Source of the DNA: Branchinecta lynchi
Taxonomy: Eukaryota > Arthropoda > Branchiopoda > Anostraca > Branchinectidae
DNA length: 64,000 bases
NCBI GenBank assembly: GCA_023053575.1
Contig: JAKZAP010000007.1
Location: forward strand, 26,251,464-26,315,463
Reading direction: 5' to 3'
Shown: piece after piece, positions 11,741 to 23,258 of the stretch
Position numbering within the stretch: the stretch's first letter is position 1
Layout of the letters: each line of letters opens with the position of its first letter
Position numbers and translations under genes: made by a program
The notes under the pieces: generated by a model
Told to the model about the DNA's origin: nothing
Databases searched by the model: none
Seen by the model: the letters and a program-made list of their open reading frames with translations, nothing else

Positions 11741-12548
11741 GTATGTTGTCTCGACTTTTCCTGGGATTTGTCGGTCACTGGAGTAGGACGGGAAGACTTG
11801 CGGCATCACCCATCGTACAGGAAAGAGAAATTGATGGAGTATATAAAAAAGAAAGTAGATTTTTTGTTTGAGATTATTGTTCTCTAATATTCCTGAAACC
11901 GTATTTTAGCGTTCCAGCTATATTTGCTAGACTTAATAGCCTAGTATTCGGGGGGAGCATTTTAGAAAGCGTATTTTGCTTCCTCGTTCACTAATGAACC
12001 TAGGAACGGGACCTTAGACACCAAATTAATTTGTTTTCACCACTGATTGGTCGTGACATTTTGGTTGCCTCATCAGTGGTCCCTTTAACTAAAAATATTT
12101 GTAAATCTTTTTTCGTATTATTTTGACCAATTCAAATGCCAGCTATGCATTTTGATGCAAATATCGAAAAGGTTACTTTCTTAAAGTACAGCTTAAGACC
12201 TAAACTATCATGTTACAGGCTATTTTACTGTTAGCCTGCTTTGTCTCCGGGCTTCCTTGTTTTTCCAGGTTCGTTTTCCACGCGCTCTAATGGTTTCGAG
12301 TAATGCTGATGACAGATATTTCGCTTAATATAGGGATTGCACAAAGGAAGAATTCCTTCGAAACTGCACAAACAAGCAGCGGATGGTTCTACCAGTAGGA
12401 GAAAAACTGTCTTTAGCAGGTTGTTCAGTTCAACATGCCTCTGCTGACGCGGATGTCCTGATTGTAATAACAGACATACATATACGAAAACGGATGACAA
12501 ATACTCCTTGAGTGCTCCATAGTGCTTGTTAGTTTAGTGTGACAAATT
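11741..12548 (+). other. First part of TPPP intron 1
   Basis: No exon or repeat end was recognised in this part of the intron; sequence is AT-rich with short random frames. Intron 1 as a whole runs 11741-16465 and consists mostly of family B copies. Confidence 0.5.
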
Positions 12549-13697
12549 AAACAAGACCAAAGGTTCCGATGGGATCCCAAAAATTCAATATCTGATCCAG
12601 ACAACTGGGTCTTGTCTTAGCCAGATCCAGTCATCGCTAGACTCCTTGAACATTTTTACAATTAAAATTCAGAAAAAGATTAAGGCCAAAGAGCTAATCA
12701 TCTGAGAAAACCAAGTTCAGATTTGGATTCGGCATGTGTGTTACCCCTATAAGGCATATCTGTTTTGACGAAAACTTCCTCCCACTTCTGCCAATTTCCC
12801 GGTTTCGGCAGAACTCCAGAACTACTTGTCCGGCGAAAAAAGAAAGCTAAAACGAACTCAGGGTATCTTCTTTCCCCAATAATGAACAACATCTGATCAA
12901 CTTCAAATAAAAATTTACCTTATAACAAATTTTCCTACTCCAGCCGGATTCCGGCGAACTATATGTCCGGGTAAAATACGATTATCACACACGGATTCAG
13001 CATCTCTTCTTACCCCTAAATCGGTTATCTAATCAACCAGAAATAAGACTTCAACTTCTAACAATTTTCCGGTTTTGGCCGGATTCCGGGCGAATTACAT
13101 GTCCGGGTAGAAAATTGTTTTCACGTAAGTCTTCAGCATGTCTTCTTGCCCTAAATCGAACATCCAATCAACTTCAAATAAAACTTTTAATTTTAACAAA
13201 CTTTCCGGTTTGGGCCGGATTCCGGGCGAACTAATTGTCCGTCGAGAAAATGGTTCTCACCATCGTCTTCAGCATGTCTTCCTACCCCTAAATCGAGTAT
13301 CTAATCAACTTCAAATAAAACTTTTACTTTTAACAAACTTTCCGGTTTCTGCCGGATTCCGGGCAAACTACTTGTCCGATGACAAAATGGTTCTTATCGT
13401 CGTGTTCAGCATGTCTTCTTACCTCATAATCGACTATCACATTAGCTGTTTCAAAATATTTTGTTTGCCCCTTAATTTGAACCCCCTCCCCCACCCCTAA
13501 ATGCAGGACTACAAAGCCCATCTAGGAACTCGACCGGTCCGACGACCCAAAGAATCCTCACACAAAGTTTCATCAAAATATCTCATTCCCTTCGAGAGTT
13601 ATCGTGCTTACAGACGGACAGACGGACGGACGGACAGACGGACAACTTTTGCGATGTCATAGGTATCCTTCCACTTACGTTTTGGGATCCCAAAAAC
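12549..13697 (+). repeat. Composite repeat family B, copy in TPPP intron 1 (first)
   Basis: It runs from the AACAAGACCAAAGG left box to the TTTTGGGATCCCAAAAAC right box. The core holds about 137-bp units (units at about 13194 and 13332), then a 'TTTGCCCCTTAATTTGAACC' segment, the GACGGACGGACGGACAGAC tract and the terminal box. From about 12702 to its end it is almost identical to the next copy, 1230 bp downstream. Confidence 0.8.
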
Positions 13698-15161
13698 TTC
13701 AACAGCTACGATGCTTTTATGCATTGGTTGAGTATACAATACGGATGACATTTTTGCATTGCAATTCTTGTGAAGTAGGGGACAAACAAGACCAAAGGTT
13801 TCGATGGGATCCCAAAAATATCTGATCCAGAGAACTGGGTCTTGTCTTAGCCAGATCCAGTCATCGCCAGACTCCTTGAACATTTTTACAATTAAAATTC
13901 AGCAACAGATTAAGGCCAAATAGCTAATCACCTGAGAAAACCAAGTTCAGATTTGGATTCGGCATGTGTGTTACCCCTATAAGGCATATCTGTTTTGACG
14001 AAAACTTCCTCCCACTTCTGCCAATTTCCCGGTTTCGGCAGAACTCCAGAACTACTTGTCCGGCGAAAAAAGAAAGCTAAAACGAACTCAGGGTATCTTC
14101 TTTCCCCAATAATGAACAACATCTGATCAACTTCAAATAAAAATTTACCTTATAACAAATTTTCCTACTCCAGCCGGATTCCGGCGAACTATATGTCCGG
14201 GTAAAATATGATTATCACACACGGATTCAGCATCTCTTCTTACCCCTAAATCGGTTATCTAATCAACCAGAAATAAGACTTCAACTTCTAACAATTTTCC
14301 GGTTTTGGCCGGATTCCGGGCGAATTACATGTCCGGGTAGAAAATTGTTTTCACGTAAGTCTTCAGCATGTCTTCTTGCCCTAAATCGAACATCCAATCA
14401 ACTTCAAATAAAACTTTTAATTTTAACAAACTTTCCGGTTTGGGCCGGATTCCGGGCGAACTAATTGTCCGTCGAGAAAATGGTTCTCACCATCGTCTTC
14501 AGCATGTCTTCCTACCCCTAAATCGAGTATCTAATCAACTTCAAATAAAACTTTTACTTTTAACAAACTTTCCGGTTTCTGCCGGATTCCGGGCAAACTA
14601 CTTGTCCGATGACAAAATGGTTCTTATCGTCGTGTTCAGCATGTCTTCTTACCTCATAATCGACTATCACATTAGCTGTTTCAAAATATTTTGTTTGCCC
14701 CTTAATTTGAACCCCCTCCCCCACCCCTAAATGCAGGACTACAAAGCCCATCTAGGAACTCGACCGGTCCGACGACCCAAAGAATCCTCACACAAAGTTT
14801 CATCAAAATATCTCATTCCCTTCGAGAGTTATCGTGCTTACAGACGGACAGACGGACGGACGGACAGACGGACAACTTTTGCGATGTCATAGGTATCCTT
14901 CCACTTACGTTTTGGGATCCCAAAAACTTCAACAGCTACGATGCTTTTATGCATTGGTTGAGTATACAATACGGATGACATTTTTGCATTGCAATTCTTG
15001 TGAAGTAGGGGACAAACAAGACCAAAGGTTTCGATGGGATCCCAAAAATATCTGATCCAGAGAACTGGGTCTTGTCTTAGCCAGATCCAGTCATCGCCAG
15101 ACTCCTTGAACATTTTTACAATTAAAATTCAGCAACAGATTAAGGCCAAATAGCTAATCAC
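12702..15161 (+). repeat. 1230-bp tandem duplication
   Basis: 12702-13931 and 13932-15161 are practically identical at an exact 1230-bp offset; the only clear difference I found by eye is C versus T near 12969/14199. Left of the unit (12549-12701) the text diverges from the matching text at 13785-13931, and right of it the third family B copy diverges, so the break points fall inside homologous B sequence. That is what unequal exchange between adjacent B copies would leave. It lies wholly inside TPPP intron 1. Confidence 0.85.
13785..14927 (+). repeat. Composite repeat family B, copy in TPPP intron 1 (second)
   Basis: Near-identical duplicate of most of the preceding copy, with the same left box (AACAAGACCAAAGGTTTCGA) and right box. 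Frames such as the one containing QTDGRTDGQLLRCHRYPS are translations of the (GGAC)n tract and right end, not genes. Confidence 0.8.
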
Positions 15162-16292
15162 CTGAGAAAACCAGGTTCAGATATGGATTTAGCATGTGTA
15201 TTTACCCATATAAGTCATATCTGTTTTGACGAAAACTTCCTGCCACTTCTGCCAATTTCCCGGTTCCTGCCGAACTCCAGAACTACTTGTCCGGTGAAAA
15301 AAGAAAGCTCAAAGACGAAATCAGGGTATCTTCTTTCCCCAGTAATGAACATCTAATCAACTTCAAATAAAAATTTACCTTATAACGAATTTTCCGATTC
15401 CAGCCGGATTTCGGTCGAACTATATGTCCGGGTAAAATATGATTAACATACAGGGACTCAGCATCTCTTCTTACCCCTAAATCGCTTATCTATTCAACTA
15501 GAAATAAAACTTTAACTTCCAACAGTTTTTAGGTTTTGGCCGGATTCCGGGCGAACTACATGTCCGGGTAGAAAATTGTTTTCACATAAGTGTTCAGCAT
15601 GTCTTCTTGACCTAAATCGAACATCTAATCAACTCCAAATAAAACTTTTAATTTTGACAAACTTTCCGGTTTGGGCCGGATTCCGGTCGAAATACTTGTC
15701 CGTCGAGAAAATAGTTTTCACCATCGTTTTCAGCATGTCTTCCTAGCTCTAAATCGAACATTTAATCAACTTCAAATAAAACTTTTACTTTCAACACACT
15801 TTCCGGTTTGGGCCGGATTCCGGGCGAACTACTTGTCCGATGACAAAATGGTTTTCACCATCGTCTTCAGCATGTCTTCCGACCTCTAAATCGAACATCT
15901 AATCAACTTCAAATAAAACTTTTACTTTCAACAAACTTTACGGTTTGGGCCGGATTCCGGACGAACTACTTGTCCGATGACAAAATGGTTTTCACCATCG
16001 TGTTCAGCATGTCTTCTTACCCCATCGACTATCAAATTAGCTGTTTCAAAATATTTCGTTTGCCCCTTAATTTGAACCCCCTCCCCCACCCCTAAATCTA
16101 GAGCTACAAAGCCCATCTACGACCTTGACTGGTCCGACGACCCAACGAATCCTCACACCAAGTTTCACCAAAATATCTCATTCCCTTCGAGAGTTATCGT
16201 GCTTACAGACGGACGGACAAACGGACGGACAGACGGACAACTTTTGCGATGTCATAGGTATCCCTCCACTTACGTTCTGGGATCCCAATAAC
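15015..16292 (+). repeat. Composite repeat family B, copy in TPPP intron 1 (third)
   Basis: It starts with the same left end as the second copy, then diverges (clear mismatches from about 15170). It carries one extra about 137-bp unit and ends at a mutated right box (GGGATCCCAATAAC at about 16279-16292). It ends 173 bp before TPPP exon 2. Confidence 0.75.
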
Positions 16293-16465
16293 GACCGATT
16301 TCTTCTGCACGAAAAATAAGGGCGACCAATACATTACTTGCTTACTTACCTACTGGGATAGATAGCTGTCGGATGACTGAACGGGTGGGGGGGGGGGGAG
16401 TGGACATATTATAGCTCATGTAGGCTAATCGAGTGGCTGATAATTCAGAGCCCTTTTGTTTTCAG

Positions 16466-16595
16466 GCTGCAACGGATTGTCTTTACTGACTACTTGAAAT
16501 TTTTGGAGGAGCTGGCAAAGGCCAAGAAGGTTGATTTTGACGATATTAAAAACAAGCTGATCAATTGCGGATGCCCAGGCTTGGTAGGCACCACT
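16466..16595 (+). CDS. TPPP: TPPP/p25-alpha protein, coding exon 2 (residues 108-150)
   Basis: Acceptor TTTTGTTTTCAG ends at 16465 and the donor GTAAGT begins at 16596. Read in the phase left by exon 1, the exon encodes the central p25-alpha segment (IVFTDYLKFLEELAKAKKV), the counterpart of the TPPP 'ITFEQFQEALEELAKK' helix. It closes in phase 0 after VGTT, where vertebrate TPPPs read SGVTKA. No frame conflict is seen. Confidence 0.93.
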
Positions 16596-16883
16596 GTAAG
16601 TGTTTTTTTTTTGTTTTTTTTTATTGGTCATGAGTATATTAAAGCGAGTGAAGAATTTTCCACCCTTTCGGTAGGAAGTTTGTTGTATGAACATCGGGAG
16701 TATATGCATCTCTAACAATTCCTGCATGTTAGACAAGATCCACATTGAATGGTTGGGACAAAGCCCTAATTAAGAATGTCTCTCATTCCTCTGAATGCTC
16801 TGTGCACTCAGGAAGAAAAGGGATCCTGCACTTTACGTCCACAGCAACCAACAGCATCCGATGCACAGACGATACTTTCTAAG

Positions 16884-17591
16884 CAGTGTTGCCACCCTAC
16901 CAAAATTAATTTTACTACACATACTTTACTTTTTTGCTAGATTCTAATAAAATTTACCAACTCGAAAAACACGTGAATTTACTAGGGAACCCATACTACA
17001 TTTCAACAACAAAGAAATGCATCGAAAGACAGTTAAATTTCGAGCCACTATTTTTTAGTCACACTTAATCTGAACCGTAGGCTAAAGAAAGCATCAAAAA
17101 TATTTCCGACCACGAACTTGGTCATAAAGAGCAGAAACGTCACTAATGGAGGGGGGGGGGGCGCTCCAACTGATAATATTCTCTACCAATCGGTAAAGAA
17201 AATATGAATCGACGACTCTTTCTTACAAACCGTCGATTTTTCTGAAAACAGTTGGTTCGTTCGTTTTCATCAGGGACTAAAGACCTAGTACAATGGCCAA
17301 AGAGCTCTGATCCTTGATTTGGTTAACAGACGAAAGGTAGGACTGTCGCTCTGGCCTCTGCATTGTATCGAGCCAACTCCATAAAGTGAGGAGCAAGAGT
17401 GGATCCTTAGATATCTGTACATTTCCTCAGAATTTGTGAAAAATAACACAACTTCTGGGTTGGACCATTTTGTTTTACTAGAAATTTGGATTTTTACTAG
17501 ATTAAAAGGAATTCTACTAGATCCTGTATATTTGCTAGATTTTTTTTTTTTTACTAGATCTAATAAACTTTTACTGGCAGTGGCAACACTG
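16884..17591. mobile_element. Non-autonomous hAT-type element in TPPP intron 2
   Basis: The 708-bp element has ends CAGTGTTGCCAC..GTGGCAACACTG (hAT-like termini) flanked by an 8-bp near-perfect duplication: TTTCTAAG at 16876-16883 and TTCCTAAG at 17592-17599. The subterminal regions are rich in 'ttTACTAGAT' phrases. A G run lies near 17151-17161. No transposase frame is present. Confidence 0.75.
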
Positions 17592-17794
17592 TTCCTAAGT
17601 CAGATGCCCTGTTCTTCGAAGGCGAAACAAGAATCAGGTTATTAGGGCTCCTCCTCCGAGGCGGGACAAGCCGCATTTGACTCCTCCCACTTGGACTCTA
17701 TTTCTTCGTTCCTACCAAAGACTTGCAGACGAATTCGGAGGGGTAGAGAGTTCTAGAAAAACCGTAGCTACATTTTTCGGTTCAAAGACCTAGC

Positions 17795-18193
17795 TTAAAG
17801 TTTAACTGAGAAGCCAACCTGTTATTTTGTCACTTGTTTCAGTACACTAAATTATTTGAATTCTGAAAAGGGATTTTTTTATTTTAATCTGCTCTAGTTA
17901 TGACGTTCAGAATATCTGCGGCAGTCCCCAAAAGTAAATTCTACGATGACCAGGGAATTTAATCTCAACACAAACGGGCTTTCCAGTGGGCAGTGGTGAG
18001 ACTGGTGAAGATTGCTTAGTGCCTGAACAAGTGCATAGAGGTACCACGGAAATTCCACTATTTGAAAATCGGTTATTCGGGAGTAGCGGAATAACGAAGT
18101 AACGCATTTTCAGCGGGTCTTCAAGCCAATTTAAGTGAATAAGTGATGGGTAACTAAATTGTCCTATCCCAGCCCTTTTCATTTAAACTTTAA
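17795..18193 (+). mobile_element. TTAA-ended MITE (family C) in TPPP intron 2
   Basis: A 399-bp copy from TTAAAGTTTAACTG to an end with AAACTTTAA, carrying the family's internal text 'CCACTATTTGAAAATCGG' and 'AACGAAGTAACGCATTTTC'. It is oriented as the copy at 45.0 kb and opposite to the copy at 10.9 kb. Confidence 0.65.
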
Positions 18194-18335
18194 AGACGGG
18201 CTCCAGTTAACTGTTTCTGCTGAACCCAATGCACTGTCTCAAGACAGATTTGGAGCACTATACTCTTTGAGTGCTGATCTACATGCTGCTTTGAGAAAGG
18301 CCCGTCCAGGTTCCTGTGATTAACAGGAAGACTGA

Positions 18336-18869
18336 GCCTCGTTTTTGTTGCAATATTGCTGCCGCATCGCTGCTGCAGCACTTCATTGATTCTGCACAAG
18401 ATGCGTTTTTGATTCACTACCTGCAAGGTTTCTTCTAAGTTGAAGCAGGATCTTGCAGGGAAGCACCGACTTGGTCGGGGAGCAAGTCCGTAGCCTCGTT
18501 TTTGTTGCAATCGCGCTGCCGCATCGCTGCTGCAGCACTTCTTTGCTTTTGCCTAATATGCGTTTTTGGATTCACTTTCTTCTTGGTTGAAACGACAGCG
18601 CTACAGCATCTTGCAGGGAAGCTCGGACTTGGTCGATGAGCAAGTCCGTGATTCTCGAGAAGCGCTGCCGTCTTCCTCGGAAGCGCTGCAGTGCAAAAAC
18701 AGATGTAGAAAGAATCGGCCGAGAAGTGGACCTGCAGCATGCAACAAAAACGAGGCTCGTGATTCTCGAGAAGCGCTGCCGTCTTCCTCGGAAGCACTGC
18801 AGTGCCAAAACACCATTTAAGAGATGCGGCCAGGAAGTGGACGTACAGCGTGCAACAAAAACGAGGCTC
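18336..18869. repeat. Two adjoining tandem duplications with inverted shared text
   Basis: Two units of 157 bp start GCCTCGTTTTTGTTGCAAT at 18336 and 18493. They are followed by two units of 111 bp starting GTGATTCTCGAGAAGCGCTG at 18648 and about 18759. The 111-bp units end GCAACAAAAACGAGGCTC, the inverted complement of the start of the 157-bp units, so the block is partly self-complementary. It is rich in GCTGC/CAGCGC steps, which makes long spurious frames on several strands. Confidence 0.75.
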
Positions 18870-19060
18870 TGAACGCATTTTAAATCAAGAAGAACACGAT
18901 GAAAACTGTTGTATCGAGTGGTATTTTCATTAGTTGTGTGTAGAATGACAGATCGCTCAGACAATGGGCCATTCCTGGCCTACTCCATGAACAGTAACAA
19001 TACTTTCTGGTTCCTGTATATTTCTTTTTCGTGTTTCTGTGTTTCAAGTTTCAGAACAAA

Positions 19061-19446
19061 ACACTGTCAGAAGTTTCATAACAAATAGCGTATAACACTT
19101 TCAAGAATAACACCTTTTCACTTAAAAATAAAGTATTATGACCAATTAAGTTTACACTTTTTCGTGCCTAGATCTCCAACAACACCTTCAACTGGTAAAA
19201 ATACTAACGGGAACGGAAGAAACATAACAGATAACATCCCAAAGTGTTATCTGTTGAAACCGCGCATCCTTCTGTTGTCGTTATGTAACTTCTGACAGTG
19301 TAGTATTTTTACCTATTGAAGGTGCTGTTGGAGATCTAGGCACGAAATAGTATAAACTTAATTGGTCATAACACTTTATTTCTAAGTGAAAAGGTGTTAT
19401 TCTCGAAAGTGTTATGCGCAATCTGTTATGAAACTTCTGACAGTGT
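19061..19446. mobile_element. Foldback element (386 bp) in TPPP intron 2
   Basis: Starts ACACTGTCAGAAGTTTCATA and ends with its inverted complement. Left arm about 19061-19206 and right arm about 19296-19446 pair along most of their length, with few mismatches, around a centre of about 90 bp. A clear target duplication could not be fixed. No coding capacity. Confidence 0.7.
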
Positions 19447-19913
19447 ATAAAGCTGCGCAATTGACGACAATTGACGTCGCCAGCGAACGTTGTCTCTGAG
19501 TGGTCATTTCCGAGTTCGTACCTGCCATAGGACAAATAAAAAACGCCGCGAGAGGTGGGTTATATTTGCGAGAAGACTCTCCATCGGAAAGTTAGATTTG
19601 GATAGAGAGCTAGGGCGTGAAAATTACTTTGAAAAGAAAATCGAAAATAGGCGGAATGGTGATGTCTCTTGTTAATGAGACGAAAATAATAGGAAGTATC
19701 CGGTTTCATTTATTCTTCCAAGGTTACCTTTTCGTGAAACATAACAGTAAACGTTGTTTGCACTTATAAGGTCGAAACGAGAATGTTCTGTAACACTCGT
19801 AGATTACATCCTATGTTTTATCTATTGAAAATTGCGCATCTGTTTATTGAATGCTATCAAACGTTTGACCGTATGGTGACATGTTTGGACTAATTTCAGT
19901 TTTTCCTTTTCAG

Positions 19914-20090
19914 TCCGCTGTAAAGTCTTCCGCCGTTGACCGCCTTACCAATTCTGCACAGTACACCGGATCTCACAAACAGCGGTTCGATAGCGCCGGA
20001 AAAGGCCGTGGCATTGACGGCCGAAAAGACCTTCCGGACGGATCGGGTTATGTCTCCGGATTCAAAGGCAAGGACACACCGCAAAAATAG
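19914..20090 (+). CDS. TPPP: TPPP/p25-alpha protein, coding exon 3 (residues 151-208, stop)
   Basis: Acceptor TTTTCCTTTTCAG ends at 19913. The exon is in phase 0 with exon 2 and ends at TAG (20088-20090). It encodes the C-terminal p25-alpha signature: [18 protein letters not shown] (residues 158-175), the glycine-rich GKGRGIDGR (179-187) and GYVSGF (195-200), as in vertebrate TPPPs. No AATAAA follows closely; ATTAAA at about 20149 is the nearest candidate poly(A) signal. Confidence 0.93.
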   Translation, partial: SAVKSSAVDRLTNSAQYTGSHKQRFDSAGKGRGIDGRKDLPDGSGYVSGFKGKDTPQK

Positions 20091-21213
20091 TCAATTCGAG
20101 TCTTTCCATTCATTGTCTTTCTATTTTATCGTGAGCCTAACCGTATCTTATTAAAACATTCCTTTTAATTTTTGTTCAATCCCTAACATTCCTTAGACGC
20201 CTGCGCTGAGTAGATCATGGTCGAACGGAGGGATCTTCGGTTGGCCAACTGACGGATGGGTGAACTGTCGTATTTTAGGATTGGGCGGACTGACGGGTGT
20301 GTAAAGTCACGGATTCTGGTGGCACTTATATCGGCCGGGTAGATTTACAACATAGAGACACTGCTCAGACTTTTTGGCCAGTAGACCGAGCGAGAAGATA
20401 AATGCAATTCAAGGTTATATTAAGCACACAAGAAAGTACATAACTTCTAAGGAGAGGTTTGTTTTGTCAATCAACCAATATGAAGAGTTTTTTTCGCTGC
20501 CAGAAAACATATACACCAGCTTCGAGATTAGTGGAATACCTAACAAGATTCTGAGACCGGATTTTTTTTTATTGGAATCTGTTAGTGAGAAAATAAATCT
20601 AGGCGGTAAGGACCTTCCTTTGCTCACCTTGTCATTCAGGACTGGAACTCCCAAATATTAACGAAAAACACCTCTGGTTCATCTCTTTTTCCCAAGCGTA
20701 GCCTCGTGTTCGTTCTCTTTCGATGGAGTGAACCGTTGCGAGTTTAAAAGTATTAGTAAAACACTACAGTTGATTACTTAACGTCACTTATACTAATTCG
20801 TCTTCAAACTTAGTTTTATGAAATAACAAAATTCTTTCAACTATTTTTCTTTATTTCATCTTTATTTTTCCCATATACTGCGAAACACAGATTATTTATT
20901 TATTTTCATCCTACAAACATCCCCTCTGTCGTGGGACTTTACGATGCCTGTAGTACCGAATCGTCGATGAAGAGTTGAGAAGTTGTCTATGACGTACGAA
21001 GCATAAATAGCAGTAGATACATTTTCTATCCCAATATCATTGAAAAGTTCCGTATAGCTGGTCGGTCTGCAGCTCTCCTGAGATCCATCAACAGGATGAA
21101 GGGAAATTGTAACCACCCATGGAGATCCATGACGTTCCGGTTTACTGAATTTTAACTATTTGGTTGTTGCTTTACCTAGACGGGTTATAAATAGAATTCA
21201 ATTTAACTTAGTA
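20091..21213. other. TPPP 3' flank, no further gene recognised
   Basis: It contains a 95-codon + strand frame (20374-20661) and a matching antisense frame, neither resembling a known family. The rest is AT-rich. Confidence 0.35.
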
Positions 21214-21995
21214 TTAAAGTTTAACTGAAAAGGGCTGGGATAGGACAATCTCGTTCCTCCCAGAAGTAGACCCCCCCCCCGTGAAAAATCAGTAATCTGC
21301 ACTCACGAAAGATACAGGAAAAGCTTCGTTCCATCTTTCGTGACACTTTTTAATTCTCACGACTAAAAATGAATTTGTTTTGTTCCATTTGCATTTATAT
21401 GATTTGGTTGTGCTTAAATTGTATATATATATATTGACATCTGCAAATCTGCTGTAAACGTCCGTTGACAACGTTTTCATGTATTATATGTTGACGAGAA
21501 ATGCAAATTCGGCATGATTGCTGTGAAAGTCATTTTTAAATTAAATTCTACTCTACTCTACTCTACATTACTTATTCACTTAAATTGGCTTGAAGACCCG
21601 CTGAAAATGCGCTACTTCGCTGTTACGCTATTTACGAATAATCGATTTTCAAATAGTGGAATTTCCGTGTGGTTTGTGGTACCTCTATGTGCTTGTATCT
21701 GTGCTTGTATCTGTTGTATACCTTCTCAGATAATCTTATGAATTTTTTTTCTTATTCTGGCACTAAGCAGTTTTCACCAAGCACACCACTGCCCACTGAA
21801 AAACCGTGTTTGTGTTGAGATTCAAATTTCCCGCGTCATATTAGAATTTACGTTGTGGAGACGGCCGCAGATATTTTGTACGTCATAGCCAGAGCAGTTA
21901 GTGGAAAATAAAAAAATCCCTTAGCCGAATCCAAATTATTCAGTGTATACAATTAAATGACACAAAAATAAGCTGGGTTTTCAGTTAAACTTTAA
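21214..21995 (-). mobile_element. TTAA-ended MITE (family C) interrupted by an insertion
   Basis: Outer ends TTAAAGTTTAACTGAAAAGG (21214) and CAGTTAAACTTTAA (to 21995) match the other family C copies. The copy is 782 bp instead of about 460 because about 310 bp of foreign sequence (about 21262-21570, with a C run at 21271-21280 and a (TCTAC)n tract) interrupts it near its left end. Confidence 0.65.
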
Positions 21996-21999
21996 CTAA

Positions 22000-22290
22000 G
22001 TAAGTAATTTATTTACAACCCGCCATTTTAAAAAAGTGGAGTAAATGAAAAAAAAACCCACCTAAACACAAAAAAACACACTTAATTTTCAATCTTCGGC
22101 CAGGAAGCAGTGGAGAAGGTCGTGCGCTGGTTGGGCCCTGTTGTCCATGATTTTGTATAGTGACAAGGAAACATCCAAAAGGGTAACACTTCCATCTTGA
22201 GTTTTGAACTTCTCCGTCAATGTATGGTTATTACCTAATTTCGACAAGTGAATTCGACAACATTCAGAACTCCTTTGGAACTCTCCTGTG
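22000..22290 (-). mobile_element. LINE C-terminus and 3' end
   Basis: On the - strand a clean frame of about 60 residues ends at a stop near 22096 and reads as a LINE ORF2 C-terminus (KIMDNRAQPAHDLLHCFLAE). It is followed by a short 3' UTR ending in ..ATAAATTACTTACTT. Similar - strand ends ('ATTTACAACCCG' on the + strand) are at 5.6 and 41.3 kb. Confidence 0.5.
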
Positions 22291-22535
22291 TTCCCAATCC
22301 GGCTGTTTCAAGCATCGCCGGACCCTATTGGTTCTGATGGGAAACACGGAAAAACGTACATAACCTGTATTTCGGACCAATGAGCTCCACGGAAGTAATA
22401 ACCGGGTGCCGCCTCGAAAAGACTTAAAACGTGAAAAATCCGAAAATCAGCGTACTGCGTTTTGGATTGCTGACATAGGTCGTTTGTAACCTTGGAAATG
22501 ACAATATATGGGACGGTTAGGGACACGTAGACTAA

Positions 22536-22801
22536 GGGATCGACTAAAAAGAGGCACGGCACGGCGTGGCGCAGGAGGCATGAGTAAGAAAAAGAGATTA
22601 GCAAGTAGTAGAAGTAGACAAGTAAATGAGAGTTCGTCACTCCAGAGCCTAAAAGAAGGCACGTTAGAGCAAGGCACGTTTAGGCACGTTAGAGTGCCTG
22701 CCTCTCAGTCTGAAGCCGGAAAGGACCTTTTTAGTTTTCATGCCTCTTTTTAGTACTTGTGACTATGTCGTGCCATGCCGTGCCTCCTTTTAGTCAATCC
22801 C
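22536..22801. mobile_element. 266-bp MITE with 9-bp target duplication
   Basis: Ends GGGATCGACTAAAAAGAGGC and the inverted GCCTCCTTTTAGTCAATCCC give a terminal inverted repeat of about 30 bp with three mismatches. Both sides are flanked by the identical 9-mer GTAGACTAA (22527-22535 and 22802-22810). A 9-bp duplication points to the Mutator (MULE) superfamily. The interior repeats 'GGCACGTTAGAG'. Confidence 0.8.
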
Positions 22802-22810
22802 GTAGACTAA

Positions 22811-23258
22811 AGCAGTAAGGACTGGTCTTTTAAGATTTATCTGACTTCTTGCTTGTGTTTTAATTACTCCTGCCCATAAACTAATCGGCTGTTACCCGCA
22901 ACGGTTCAACATATATTGTTAATTTATTCATCCATTGGTCTCGGTCCCAGTGAATACCCACGCCATCCGGGAGGGATTTTTGCCTTGGGTGGTCGTGTCA
23001 TGTGCAGAGGCGTTACAAGCCAAAATGTTTAGGGGGGTTACCGACTGGGCGACAGCATTGGGGGGGGGGCGTCCCCCCTCTCCCCGCAGTCGTGACGCCC
23101 CTGGTCATGTGTGGTGCATGGAAACGTCTTTCCTTCTCTTTCCAGTTCCAACGATAGCGACAGTTCGGCGTCCATTCGTCAGCGCTCAGGAAGAATTTAT
23201 GGCCGGGAAAATGGGATTTTAATTTCATTCCTAAATTAAAAATTAAAAATCAATTTGT
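22811..23258. other. Intergenic / 3' flank of the chitin deacetylase gene
   Basis: No gene. 'GCAGAGGCGTTAC' and the G-rich text at about 23003-23100 recur in inverted form near 54.73-54.79 kb, indicating a dispersed repeat. ATTAAA on the - strand (about 23217-23222) is the closest poly(A)-like signal to the deacetylase stop. Confidence 0.4.

Noticed and set aside
13604..15055. Proteins rich in TDGRTDGQ
   Set aside because: They are translations of the (GGAC)n tract and right end of family B, present identically in every copy.
18435..18964. Several 70-147 codon frames with repeated motifs such as EEDGSASRES
   Set aside because: They are all frames of the tandem block at 18.3-18.9 kb; no single frame is preferred.
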